Positions 11,448-21,965 of a stretch of 30,638 nt of DNA are shown piece by piece. This DNA is from Hirudo medicinalis (Eukaryota > Annelida > Clitellata > Hirudinida > Hirudinidae). The stretch covers positions 7,343 through 37,980 of the forward strand of contig MPNW01000913.1 in assembly GCA_011800805.1 (NCBI GenBank), written 5' to 3'. The notes beneath the pieces are model-generated. The model saw only the letters and a list, made by a program, of their open reading frames with translations. It was not told the origin of the DNA and did not search any database. Both the position numbers and the translations under genes were made by a program. Numbering within the stretch: the stretch's first letter is position 1; every line of letters starts with the position of its first letter.

Positions 11448-12345
11448 GTGCACTGGGATGGCAAAATGTTGTCTGCTTTATTGTCAAAGAAGCATGTTGA
11501 TAGTCTTCCAGTCCAGTATCAGGAGATGGAACGATGAAATTGTTGGGTACCAAAATTGTGAAACGAAATCTGGCTGAAATGATTGCATTGCTTAATCTCA
11601 TTCAGTGGTGGAACTTTGCTGACCACATTAAGTTCGTGTGTTTTGATACTACAGCCAGCAACATAGGAGCTCGAGCTCATAAGTGCACTTCTGGCAAAAA
11701 AGCTTGGCAAAAATCTGACCAGCTTCACATAAATGGAACTAATTGTTGCAAGGGTGTTTGAAACACCGATGGGACCAAACATAAAGTTGTTTCAGAGAAT
11801 TGGTGAATGTTGGACTTCATTTACAAGTCCAACTATGAAAGTGGACTGGATGTAGATTTAATTGCACCTGCCCTCATGCTGATTATGGATGACCTCATTC
11901 ACTTCATTCAGCATCATCTTATAGAGTTTCAGCCCAGAGACAATTATTGTGAGCTTCTTCAGTTGTTATTTCTCAGAGCAGAGGGAGACAGGCTTTTGGT
12001 CTCCCAGAGCACGTCACTGGTCGGCATATTGGTTGGCAAAACTGATTTAGTCTTAAGAATACCTGTTTCGTTTCCAACTCCGACCGACTACACCTGAACT
12101 GTCACCTCTCGGCCACTTCACCACTTTTGTAATGAAGGTCTGATTTACACTTCCATGTGCTTCAACTGCTCCACAGAATGATCTGATGCTACTCTGTAGC
12201 ATTTAGAAAACCACAAGAAAACAATCAAAGCTGTAGCTAATGCTGGAATTAAGTCATTTTCTGGACACTTGTGGAACTTGAATGAAGTCGGTTTATAATT
12301 CTTTTGACTCAGAAGTGTCACCTGAGATGAAATCAGCCATTGGTT
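11448..12345 (+). pseudogene. Degenerate multi-copy transposase-like protein sequence (possibly hAT-related)
   Basis: Pieces of one protein can be followed on the plus strand in changing frames. VHWDGKMLSALLSKKHVDSL begins at 11448. After a one-base frame change near 11515 comes VSGDGTMKLLGTKIVKRN, then HIKFVCFDTTASNIGARAH to about 11680. Stops follow. Later pieces are DDLIHFIQHHLIEFQPRDNY (11887-11946), GHLWNLNEVG and FDSEVSPEMKSAIG. Stretches of the type HWDGK, SGDG, CFDTTASNTG, EFQPRD and HLWYL occur in this order in an uncharacterised multi-copy protein family of invertebrate genomes that I take to be transposase-derived. Several frameshifts and stops show it is dead. The assignment to hAT is tentative; the family link is from memory and unsearched. 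Confidence 0.6.
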
Positions 12346-12599
12346 GCAACACTTGTTTGACAACAGCAGGTCATCCTTGCCTTCAAGTCCACACTACCAC
12401 AAAAGCAGTTGTGTGCCTTCATATTGCAACATGCCATGCTGCTTTTCACGGCTTTGAATATCATCATCACCACCATCAGTCCTCATGTGTGGGACAGTGA
12501 CAATGATTACATCATCTCTCAACTATGTGAGATGTTTGAAAGTTATCAATTGTCAATGGAGCAGAGCTAAAATAGTTGTGCACTTGTTCATGACTTGTC

Positions 12600-12619
12600 A
12601 GTACTCGGGCCCGAGTACT
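12600..12619. repeat. 20-bp perfect palindrome beside GAGTACTTGTACT repeats
   Basis: AGTACTCGGGCCCGAGTACT equals its own reverse complement. To 12685 it is followed by three or four copies of a GAGTACTTGTACT-like unit. Short subterminal repeats and palindromes of this kind are typical of DNA transposon ends, and this lies just downstream of the decayed transposase-like sequence in the same intron. Confidence 0.75.
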
Positions 12620-12919
12620 TGTACTCGATAGAATCTTGAGTACTTGTACTTGGACCTTGAGTACTTGTACTTGTTCAGTACTTGGTCCCGGCTCTGGTTT
12701 GGGGGATTGGAACATGAAATTCATAAACTTCATTTTTGAATGGCACCACAGTGGTGGCGCTACATAAATGGTCTAAGTGTCCCTATGCTTATGGCGCTAC
12801 ATAAATACACTTATTATTGTTGTAATCATTCATTTTTACAATAACTAAGATGATAATATTATCTTCTAATAAATATCTTTAAAGATATTGAGATTTATTC
12901 TTGTATTTGTTAATTTCAG

Positions 12920-12974
12920 ATCTTTTGACAAGATTGTGTCTGCCATGCTTGCACCAACTGCCATTACTGCTTGA
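12920..12974 (+). CDS. TRAPPC2L: TRAPPC2L exon 5 (terminal, with stop)
   Basis: The acceptor is GTTAATTTCAG|A. The leading A completes GAA (Glu) with the GA of exon 4, and the exon then reads SFDKIVSAMLAPTAITA followed by TGA at 12972-12974. In vertebrate TRAPPC2L the same place reads as an AFDNMV-type helix, so HESFDKIVSAM aligns without a gap. This supports both the exon and the unusual donor of exon 4. The last few residues differ, as usual at this end. Confidence 0.88.
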
Positions 12975-14670
12975 TAGTCACCATTGCATTATTCAGATTC
13001 TAAAGGACTAAAAACTCATCACAAACATTGTTTGTGTCGTCATCATGAATAGTAAATAAGCTGTTGAATGAAGGTTTCACATGAAAATATTCAACTTGAT
13101 CCTTCAAAATGAAACAACAAAAAGTTGCAATAATAATGATGAGGGTTTCGTGAATGCATGACAACTTTCATTTATGACATTAATGATAACAATAGTTACA
13201 ATGGTAACGGTGGCAAGAGGTCTAAGTGAGTGTTGTGACTCTCTCGCATTGGCTACTGCTTCGTCCGATGTAAAACCACGAATCAAATATAATATGTTCA
13301 TTCTAACCACATAATTGGTCGAACTACAAATTAAAGAATTTATTAAATTATTTATATTTTTAAAGGAAATGACACCTTGGTGATGTCAGAACATGGTGTT
13401 GTTTGCCACGAGACCAGCACTCATTTTACAATCACTTTTTGAAGCACAACAACGTGGACTCAGAAATAAGAGCATGAAATCTTTCTGTGAACGGCAGTCA
13501 CCATCGTCATCATGACTCAGCAACACACAAGAAATTGATGGCAGTTGAAATTGCACTGATGGCGAACAAAGACACCAAGAATGATATAAAAAATAGTTGA
13601 TAACTATGACATCATCATGATGACGACATTGATGATGATGATGATGATGATGATGATGACGTAGCAACATCGAATAGAAGTCATGCGACCTACAAAACGA
13701 GGTTGATTTGAGAACGTGATATGAACGGAGTTATTGCGTGCAGACCAACAATGATTATCAGCGTAATGAATAATTAATTGAATAGGTAATTAGTTGCTTA
13801 ATCAACATCGTCTTGAGTGGAGTCGAGTGATTAAAGCATAGCACGTGGTCATGTGTTAAAGTCTCCAATAAATTAAAAGTGGATCCTGTCCGATGTGCTT
13901 CCAGTCTGTGGCTTTGGAAATAATTTCATGAAATATTCTTGAAATGTGGCTTTCGTGAGTTACGAACGAATTGGTGAATGTGAATGTGAATGTGAGGAAG
14001 TGTTTTTGAATAGACTTCCAATTGAATATTCAATTTTCAACCCCTGAATAAAAATTGTGTCAAACCATTCAAAGTCAAAACGTTACCAACAGATGATGAT
14101 GATGATAGCCAAATATAAAATAAACTATTGTGGAAATTATATTATTTTCCAGGAAGCGATTGATGATAAAATGTCATGAAGTATTGATGATGAAATGTCA
14201 TGAGGTATTGATGATGAAATGTCATGTAAACTTGCCAGTGATGATGATGATGGTCTTAAGAAGTAGCCAATCTGGTTAATATGTCACCATTCATTCCCTT
14301 ATTCACAAAAATAGTTAATAAATTATTTTAAAACTAATTCATTTATCTCATCGCAGCATCGTCGAAGAAAACGATAATTAAACCACGCCAGGAGTTGAAC
14401 TCGCGGACCTTCGAACAAAATATTTCATTCCGTCAGCCTTTATTTCGTCACACCAGCTAATGAAACTGATAACAATGCTGATGCTGATGCTGATGATGAT
14501 GATTATGTTAGTGGTGATAATGATGTCCATGATGATTATGTTAGTGATGATGATGATAATGATGATTATGTTTGTGATGATGATAATGATGATTATGTTT
14601 GTGGTGATAATGATGTCGATGATGATTATGTTAGTGATGATGATGATGATGACGACAATGATGACATCCA
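12975..14670. other. Convergent intergenic region between TRAPPC2L and the channel gene
   Basis: No gene is seen. Two (GAT)n-like arrays lie at 13628-13660 and 14470-14653. Three tandem copies of a unit of about 26 bp containing TTGATGATGAAATGTCATGA lie at 14158-14226. Open frames here are repeat-driven or short and unconvincing. Both flanking genes end toward this region, so it should contain their polyadenylation signals; several AATAAA/ATTAAA-like strings occur and none could be chosen. Confidence 0.5.
14470..14653 (+). repeat. Degenerate GAT/TGATGATTATGTTAG repeat
   Basis: GAT triplets alternate with longer units that include GATGATTATGTT, giving a period of about 42-45 bases in places. 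It ends 18 bases before the stop codon of the exon at 14671-15917, in that gene's 3' untranslated region. Confidence 0.8.
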
Positions 14671-15917
14671 TCACTCAAAATCATCGATGAACTCAACGTC
14701 CCTGTCAACAAGAGCACTCTTAGCGTCCTTATTGGCAGGTTCCAGCTTTTGACGTGAAACGAATTTGTCGTCTTCGTCCTCGATGATCGAATCGTAGTCG
14801 TCGTCGTCGTCGTCGTCGCATGTTGCTGCCGATGAAGCTGTGTCGTTGCGCTGTTGTTGTTGTTGTTGTTGTGACGTGACAACGACCTTCACCTCTTCCT
14901 CGCTATCCTCGGGAATCACGAACGACATCTCGGTGGTAGCAGCTGGCATTTTTCTCAGGCACAGCTGCTCGTCACTGCAGCTGCTTTCCATCTGCTGCTG
15001 AACTTGCTGCAACAAGCGATCAGTTTCGACGATCATCTGGTGGTCGATTGTCACGTTCGGAGGCGAATAAGTTGCCGACCGTCCACAGCAGTGGTTCATG
15101 ACGACTCCTCGTCTCCTCTTCTCGCCAACCTGTGACTTCTTGGGAAACTTTTTCAGTGAAACCCTCTTCTCCTTCGAGATTTCAGACGAAATCGGAGGCT
15201 GAAGTTGCATGTGAAGGAAGCGAGAGCTGCAAGATGCGCCCGGCGAGGATTGCGCAATCGGAGGTGGGATTAGCAGCTTGTTGTTGTCTTTGTTGTCGTC
15301 GTAGGAGACGAACGTGGGTGAGATTTCGTAGCTCGGCGAACGAGGAAACTGAATGAGGTCGCCGCAGGTGGCGCAACAAGCGTCGTTTGAAGCCCGCCGA
15401 CCGCATCGTTGGCATTTGAAGACGTCGAACGAGAACACGGACGTGTGAGGAGCAGGAAGAGGAAGAGGAAGTGAACTCTGCTGACCTGCAGTCGGAAACA
15501 CAGCTGCGAAGTAATTCGGTGGAACTGGAAATTCGGACCTGGTTGCACGTGGAGAGGAGAGGTCGAGCAGCTGTGCTTGTTGATGAGTCGCGCTCGTCGG
15601 ACTGGCGTGTCCAACTTCAATCGATTCAAAACGAAGATTCGATGGCGACTGAAAGTGAGGTCGCGGAGGTGATCGGAATGCCTCGTCACTGGCGAAGGAG
15701 CTGCCAACCGCCGTTGCTTCGAGATCGGCGGCCGCGATGTGACCGGTGGAGAAGTTACGACCGATGCCTTTTCCAGGCCGTGTTTTCTTCCTCGACAGTG
15801 GAGTGTTTCTGAGGAGTCGTTGAACTTCTTCTTTAAGTCTCGTGTCTTTGAGGCCGTGAGTTCGCTTCCTGGCGTGCTTCGGAAGTTGGTGTCGAGTCGT
15901 CAGGAATGGATCGAACG
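14671..15917 (-). CDS. Terminal coding exon, probably the distal C-tail of the Kv2 channel gene
   Basis: The minus-strand acceptor TTATTAACCGATCAG|CG is followed by an uninterrupted frame of 414 residues to TGA at 14673-14671. No ATG is needed: the frame is open through to the acceptor, and the exon is far more GC-rich than its surroundings. It begins FDPFLTTRHQLPKHARKR, continues Ser/Pro-rich, and has a C-x2-C-x9-C-x2-C cluster at about 15366-15418 (CQRCGRRASNDACCATC), which may bind zinc. A QQQ run, a DDDDDDD run and the acidic end VEFIDDFE follow. It is the only terminal exon seen downstream of the Kv2 exons on this strand, and its phase (two leading bases) fits the phase-1 end of the exon at 21260-21503. 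A Kv2 tail of about 400-500 residues would be of normal size. No conserved Kv2 tail motif was recognised, so it may belong to another gene whose 5' exons I missed. Confidence 0.7.
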
Positions 15918-17145
15918 CTGATCGGTTAATAAAAATTAATTAGCTGATAATTCAGGAAACGTTAATGAATTCTGGTGATGTTAATTGGTTGTTAACATTT
16001 TAATGTTTAGTCTTTGAACGAAGTGGTGTAAATATTACAAGTTTAAATATTACCAATTTAAATATTAGTACATAACAAAAAAGGAAACCAAATTCTACGT
16101 GGAAATAGCAAGGAAGAAGAAGAAGAAGATGATGATGATGATCTTTTAGGGAGCATCATTGCACTCGCAAGCATCAATTTATTTGGCTGGCATCAGCTGA
16201 TTCCAATTATCATCTCATTTCTTGCGAGTGCGGATGAAGCAGATTGAAGGACGTTTCATCGGTTGAAAGGTTGAAACATTGGTTTGCAACTCAATCGAGT
16301 TGATGCATTCATTCGCCATGGAACTGTGAATTCCTCTTTTTGAATTCTTTAAAACATCGACGAAAGAAATATTTTCAAACTCAAAAGAAGGCCTCAGTGG
16401 ATCCACTCTTCCTGTCACAACGTCACAAATTACGTCACAACAACGAAGGAAGGGCATTCCAATAGTTTTCAAAAGGCGAGGCACCAGAAATAAATTTTTG
16501 CACGAAGAACTTTGAACTTAAAAATTGGTTAAAAATCCAATTACAAATGGCTGTTAGCTAACATCGCATCACATCACATCACATCATTAATCCCGGATTT
16601 TAGGTATGATGTTTTAGGTCGTGATGTGCCACTGCGATATGCCAGCCAAAGAAACCATTTTTTCGCTTGTCAGGGGAGGGAAAGAGGACTGACGCAGGGG
16701 ATTGTGGGCCTCCACCACTACCACACTGCACACTCCACCTGGGTGAACCCGGCGCTGGATGTTAGTCAATAAAAGTGGCATAAACTTCAAAAATTCAATC
16801 TCAGAATACAGTGTTCGACCTCATGTGGCAAAGTTCACTTCCTCGAAACGACAAAAGTTTCCAAGGAATCATGAATAAATTGGAATAAAACACAAATTCG
16901 GAAAAAATCAACTGAAAAAAATGAAAATTCAGTCTTTCGGTGCAGAATCTCCCGAGAGCCTCAGAATCACCAATCCAACTCAGGACAACAAAGTTACTAC
17001 TCATGAAAACATTCCACCAACAACTGATGAACAATTTCAAAACTTCACCTGACAGAATGGGTTGAGTTGCACCACTGAGAATCATCTGAGTGTCAGGAAC
17101 TGAGAGGAGGACATGTCTCTTTATGGTACCATCCTGTCGTCGTCG

Positions 17146-17180
<35 letters not shown>

Positions 17181-17465
17181 GTAGTCATCATCATCATCAT
17201 TGTCTTCATTTCTTTCCTCTGATAGGAAGCAGCTGTTTCCCTCTTCGAACGGGTTCCGTTCATTTCGTTTGGATGACCTAATTAATGATTCTTCAAATGA
17301 TCCTCCATGAGAATGAGATTCCATGAGAACAACATTCAGTTTGTAATTGTTCGAATATTTAATTTTTACTGAATTATCGATTTTACCATTTATTTACCAC
17401 TTATTGTGATACGGTGCTGGAGTTGGTGATCGATAATTTCTGCCATAATTTCGCTCATCCTTCTA

Positions 17466-17595
17466 CTCAATCCATCCATCCATCCATCCATCAACCATCC
17501 CTCTATTCATCCGCCCATCCATCCAGTTATTCATCCGTCTAATCATCCTTCCATCCATGCACTTCTCAATCCACCCACCCATCCACCCACCCAAA
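17466..17595 (+). repeat. Degenerate CATC/CACC tetranucleotide repeat
   Basis: Imperfect CATC, CACC and CATT units occur with several interruptions. It has no coding meaning. Confidence 0.8.
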
Positions 17596-18114
17596 TAATC
17601 AAGCTGTTAATCATCTTCTTTGTGCTACTCCAAGTACCTGCTGCATCATCAAATGGGCATTTGTTATTTTTCCAAACTTTCCACGAAGTGCTCTTTAAGT
17701 GCCTCCGTCCTCATCCTAGCAACCGTCCCTCGGGTCGAGCGTCCTTAGCGACCCCAGGGGTCCGGTCACGGTCACATGATGGTCACTGTTGCGTTTGTTT
17801 TGGGCACTTGTTTGTTTTGGGCTATGGATTCACCATGCTTAAGTAGCTCATTATCATCTCATGAATATGCATGCAGTAAACAAACATCCAGGAAGTCGTA
17901 CGTTAAGTTTTACGTCGTTGTCCTCCAACAATCCCGCTTAATTATGCAACAGCAGGTGAGCGGGGGGGGCGGCTTTGGGGGGGTGGGTCTTTGGGGGGGA
18001 AGGGTGGATATCGTGTGTTGCTGAATCATGTACATGAAGTATGAAATGCGATCCCGGGTTTCAATAGAAGATCGAGGTTCGGAGAATGAAGCCAGGGAAG
18101 GATGGAAAGATGTA

Positions 18115-18137
18115 TTGGTGGATGGATGGATGGACGG

Positions 18138-18173
<36 letters not shown>

Positions 18174-18245
18174 ATGGACGGACGGACGGGCGGATGGATG
18201 GATGGATGGATGGATGGATGGACAGCTAGATGGACAGATAGATGG
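18115..18245 (+). repeat. (GGAT)n/(GGAC)n microsatellite
   Basis: A tetranucleotide array with GGAC and GGGC variants. It yields WMDG-like and SIHP-like false open frames on both strands. Confidence 0.9.
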
Positions 18246-18651
18246 TCGATCAAATGCATGCTGGAACGAATGGACGGTTGGATGAAGGATGACAGCGTCA
18301 TTACCACCAGGCCATTCTCTGCCCCAGCGTCCATCCATTTCTTGTACTAGCATCGACAGAACAAAACAACTCATCGGCGGCCAAATGAAGCGCTACATGA
18401 ATCCCTCGAATGATGGATCGATCAGGGGTTGAGGAACGAGTGAGCATCTTCTTTGGGCAGGTGGTTTGCATCAAAGAAGCGCGGGAGATTCTGGAAGAGA
18501 AGCAGATGTTTTTGGCGAATTTATCAGCAGAGACCGAAAATGGAAACTTTTTACAGACTCCGTGGAAAATTTATTTCTGAACCTCTCCTTGGGAAGACGT
18601 TGGAAGAGATATGAGTGGACGGATTTGGTAATTACGTTGAGAATTAAATAT

Positions 18652-18836
18652 TATTTATTATTATTGTTATTTATTATTATCATCATCGTCATTATTATCA
18701 TTATTATTAGTAATATTATTATTATTATTATTATTATTCTTGTTATTATTATTATTATCATTATTATTAATATTATCATTATTATTATTATTCTTATTAT
18801 TATTATTATCATCATCATCATCATTATTATTACTAT
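18652..18836 (+). repeat. (ATT)n microsatellite with ATC islands
   Basis: An imperfect ATT array with blocks of ATC and occasional CTT or GTT. It is responsible for Ile, Asn and Leu homopolymer frames on both strands. Confidence 0.9.
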
Positions 18837-19267
18837 TATCTCCTTTAACAAACATGTCATTCTCTCCCTTGGTGCTCGTGGGAGTCCCTCAAATCCGTGG
18901 GTCGTGGGTTCGACGACCCTGAGGATTCTTTGGAATATCAGAAATTAGGTGATTAATTGGCTTGATTTGCGATAAAGCGGTGTTGTTATCAGAATGTATG
19001 TTTGCTTTCTACTGTTTTATCATATTTTGAATCAAAATTAATTACAACAATTGATCATAATTATTATTGTTATTATTATTGTTATTATTATTATTATTGT
19101 TATTATAAATTGTTGTTGTTGTTATTATTAGTTTTATTATATTATATTATAGTGAGTTAACATCAGCAAGGTTCTCCTGGATTTCTTAAGCTCAGGTGTG
19201 CAATGGTAGCTATACAGGTCATCTGTAAATGGATTCTTATTAATAAAACAGTTAAATATTAAATAAC

Positions 19268-19414
19268 GTTGATGATGACGACGACGACGATGATGATGAC
19301 GTTGACGATGATGATGATGTTGATGATGATGATGCTGATGATGATGATGACGACGACGATGTTAATGATGTTGATGACGATGCTGATGATGATGAGGATG
19401 AGGACGATGACGAC

Positions 19415-19459
<45 letters not shown>

Positions 19460-19555
19460 AATGATGATGACGACGACGACGACGATGATGGTGGTAATGA
19501 TGATGATGATGATGCTGATGATGATGATGATGATGATGACGACGTTGATGAAGCA
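19268..19555 (+). repeat. GAT/GAC trinucleotide array
   Basis: About 290 bases of GAT with interspersed GAC, GTT and GCT triplets. On the minus strand it reads as poly-Ser or poly-His. There are no flanking splice signals or unique coding sequence. Confidence 0.9.
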
Positions 19556-20573
19556 GTTGGAATAATGGACATGATAAGATGAGAAATGTAAAACAAGACA
19601 AGTTAACCTTTTGTTTTGTTTATTTCACGTTCGTTCACTTTCGCTGTTCCGTCATAGATTTTCGTGAATTTATTCGGAAAATTCGTTGTTTATTATTATT
19701 ATTATTATTATTTTTATTTTTTTAAAATTAATATTTTTGTATGAAAATGTATTAATTAAGCGCATTATTATAAATATAATTCTTAAAAAATGTATCAATC
19801 GAACGTTGTTATTCCCTGACACATTCAGAATAATCAATTAGAAGTGCTTTAATTTTTCATTGGCTTCCTTATCAAACCCTTTGTTCTTAAGGATCCTGGT
19901 GCTTGACCTTTGACACTTGGCCTCGGAGGTCAATTGGCTTTCGTATGCAAGACGAACAATTGTTCGATGACTTTAATGACTTCGTTTGGAATTTTGTCTC
20001 CGAAGAAGTTCACGTCACATTCCACGAGGTTTCACTTTTGGTTTCACTTTCGGTTTCATTTTTGGTCTGTTTGTGACCTTTTTTAAACCTTTTGCCTTCT
20101 CTTTGACCTCTGAATAATAAAATGTATTTTTGTGTTTGTTGTTGTGACTCATTTACTGATTGTGATTGATTCTGAAAGTAACAATAGCAACACTACCCTC
20201 CAAAAGGGATTTGTCAGAACAATATGATTGAAAAATTACAACAAATCAGAAGTAATAAATTCGGTTTAAATGTTTTTAAAGAGGAAGAAAAGAATATTAT
20301 TTATCACCTTTTGCTAATAAATATTTATTTTTTTTTATAAATGCGGTAAAATACGTTCAATAATCCTGCCGTGGTTAAATAATTTGTCTGCAGACGCATT
20401 CAATAAGTCTTATGTTACAAGTCTTCAGTACTTATTGTACTTATTGTACTGGCTGTACTGATTGTCCTGACTGTACCGTCGATGACTGCAGTTCAAATTT
20501 GTTAAAGAGCTTTATGATCATAATAACAATATCGTAATGTTTTTCCTGACGTCATCGATTCATCTTGATTGAT

Positions 20574-20610
<37 letters not shown>

Positions 20611-20804
20611 CATTCATTCATTCATCTTAGGACCTGAAACTTTTATTTCATTCCTTGTTATTCCTTCATTTCTTTGTTTTCCAACACTTTCAAATTTCCA
20701 AATAAAGTTTTCAAAATTTCTCGAATTTATGATTAAATAGATTTAATAGTAGAAATTTAGACTAGTAATAATTTTCTGGAATTTATTTTCCATTTAATTA
20801 CTAG

Positions 20805-20990
20805 GATTTACCCGGGCGGAGGCCAGGTACGGTCTGGTTGGTTGAGGCCAACAAGCCAACCTCTGTCCCTCCCGGTAGCCTGACAAGCAAAAAAAGATTC
20901 TTCTAGTTTATGGAGGCCCTTGTGCCAGTGGCACAGCCCGACCATGCCTAAAGCTGGCACTGCTATTTACATTACAAGGGATTTAAAAAA
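20805..20990. other. GC-rich island in AT-rich DNA, probably a dispersed repeat
   Basis: About 185 bases with distinctly higher GC than both flanks. Inside are CCCGGGCGGAGGCC, GGTTGGTTGAGGCC and the 13-base inverted repeat GTGCCAGTGGCAC. It ends in an A-rich tract. No open frame or known RNA was recognised; a compact SINE-like or structured element is one possibility. Confidence 0.35.
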
Positions 20991-21042
20991 AAGTTGTTTT
21001 TTTTTTACGAATTAAAAATCATTTTTTTTTATTATTTAGAAA

Positions 21043-21043
21043 N
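21043..21043. other. Unresolved base (N)
   Basis: A single N between an AT-rich stretch and the start of a long ATC/GTC array. Its position at a repeat edge suggests an assembly join rather than a sequencing ambiguity. Confidence 0.7.
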
Positions 21044-21216
21044 ATTGATATCAATTATGTATTATATCATCACCCACATCATCATCATCATCGAAATTGT
21101 CGTCTTCGTCATCATCACCATTACCATCAACATCATCGTCGTCGTCGTCGTAGTCATCATCATCATCATCATCATCGTCATTATCACCGTCATCATTGTC
21201 GTCATCATCGTCGTCG

Positions 21217-21258
<42 letters not shown>

Positions 21259-21259
21259 C

Positions 21260-21503
21260 GATGATTAACCTCCGAGTTATTGATGCTGGACAGGTTAGGA
21301 TTGGACATGAATATCCTCCTCTGCATCATGGACGACGACGACGACGGCGAGGCCTCCACCAACACAGCCGTCATGGTGGTTGCTGGTGGCGACCCGAGAA
21401 TGTGGGAGATGGTTAGATGTTGTTGCTGTTGATGAAGATGATGATGATGATGAGGATGCAACTTGGACATGCTCACTGCGTGCTTCATCTTTAAGGTTGG
21501 AGT
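21260..21503 (-). CDS. Putative Kv2 channel C-tail exon
   Basis: On the minus strand the acceptor ATCATCATCGTCAG|ACT opens a protein-like frame: TPTLKMKHAVSMSKLHPH, His and Gln runs, LTISHILGSPPATTMTAVLV, a Ser run, then FMSNPNLSSINNSEVNH. The proposed donor CATC|GTGATGATG is phase 1; GAG|GTTAAT at 21270/21269 is an alternative. The phase-0 start fits the preceding exon if that one ends at GAC|GTGATG. It is in the right place and strand for the cytoplasmic C-terminal tail, which is poorly conserved among Kv2 channels, so homology cannot be claimed. Beyond the donor the frame becomes poly-Asp from the microsatellite. Confidence 0.5.
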
Positions 21504-21747
21504 CTGACGATGATGATGACGACTATTGTGACGATGACGTGATGATGTTGATGACGATGACACGATGACAAAAGAATTGTTAACTAGAATTTCTAATGGC
21601 ATTCTCCCATCACATACTGAACGTCGTCACTGTTCACTCATCCATGACCGTAGAGAATTAATCGATCTAAGTCGGAGTACCGGTTGTCATGACAACGACC
21701 TCACGCGAAGTAGGAAGTCGTCATAATGCCGACCACTACGATGATAT

Positions 21748-21791
<44 letters not shown>

Positions 21792-21932
21792 GTAAAAAGG
21801 CTCTTACCACCTGACAAATTGTTCGCTGGTGAATGATCTCCATGTCAAATTACTCGTCGAAAAACAACTGAATGTCCCTGTCGTTATTGTCGTCGACGAC
21901 GTCATCACCATCATCATCAACAACAACATCAC

Positions 21933-21964
<32 letters not shown>

Positions 21965-21965
21965 C
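21504..21965 (-). other. Inferred intron after the S6-containing channel exon
   Basis: On the coding strand it opens GTGATGATG inside a (GAT)n array (plus-strand 21903-21965), has a second long GAT array on the opposite strand at 21752-21790, and closes in ATCATCATCGTCAG. Both ends are simple sequence. Confidence 0.4.

Larger units (their letters stand above)
10875..12919 (+). other. TRAPPC2L intron 4, carrying a decayed transposase-like insertion
   Basis: This 2045-nt intron opens in (GTT)n and closes at TTTGTTAATTTCAG. About half of it (roughly 11400-12500) is degenerate protein-coding repeat, described separately. Near its 3' end lie a 20-bp palindrome with GAGTACTTGTACT repeats (12600-12685) and two copies of the end motif GGCGCTACATAAAT (12756-12769 and 12793-12806). 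The remaining AT-rich sequence shows nothing recognisable. Confidence 0.7.
15918..21259 (-). other. Long intron or spacer rich in simple repeats
   Basis: If the terminal exon belongs to the channel this is a 5.3-kb intron. Contents: (ATC)n at 17137-17200; CATC/CACC repeats at 17466-17595; (GGAT)n with GGAC variants at 18115-18245; (ATT)n at 18652-18836; ATT/GTT repeats at 19058-19150; GAT/GAC repeats at 19268-19555; (TTGA)n at 20570-20611; a GC-rich island at 20805-20990; one unresolved base at 21043; ATC/GTC repeats from 21065. A 56-codon open frame at 18410-18580 on the plus strand reads protein-like but has no context. Two minus-strand frames at 16215-16484 and 16801-17085 are unconvincing. 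Confidence 0.5.

Noticed and set aside
13386..13670. Minus-strand 94-residue open frame beginning with a His run
   Set aside because: The His run is a GAT array and the remainder has no coding character or splice support.
16215..17085. Two minus-strand open frames (16215-16484 and 16801-17085) as exons upstream of 15917
   Set aside because: They do not match Kv2, lack good splice sites in the needed phase, and their composition does not differ from surrounding DNA.
21804..21965. Extension of the channel protein through the poly-Met stretch to a stop at 21804
   Set aside because: The Met run is the (GAT)n array after a GTGATG donor; the terminal residues have no tail-like conservation. It could only be right if the intron is retained.
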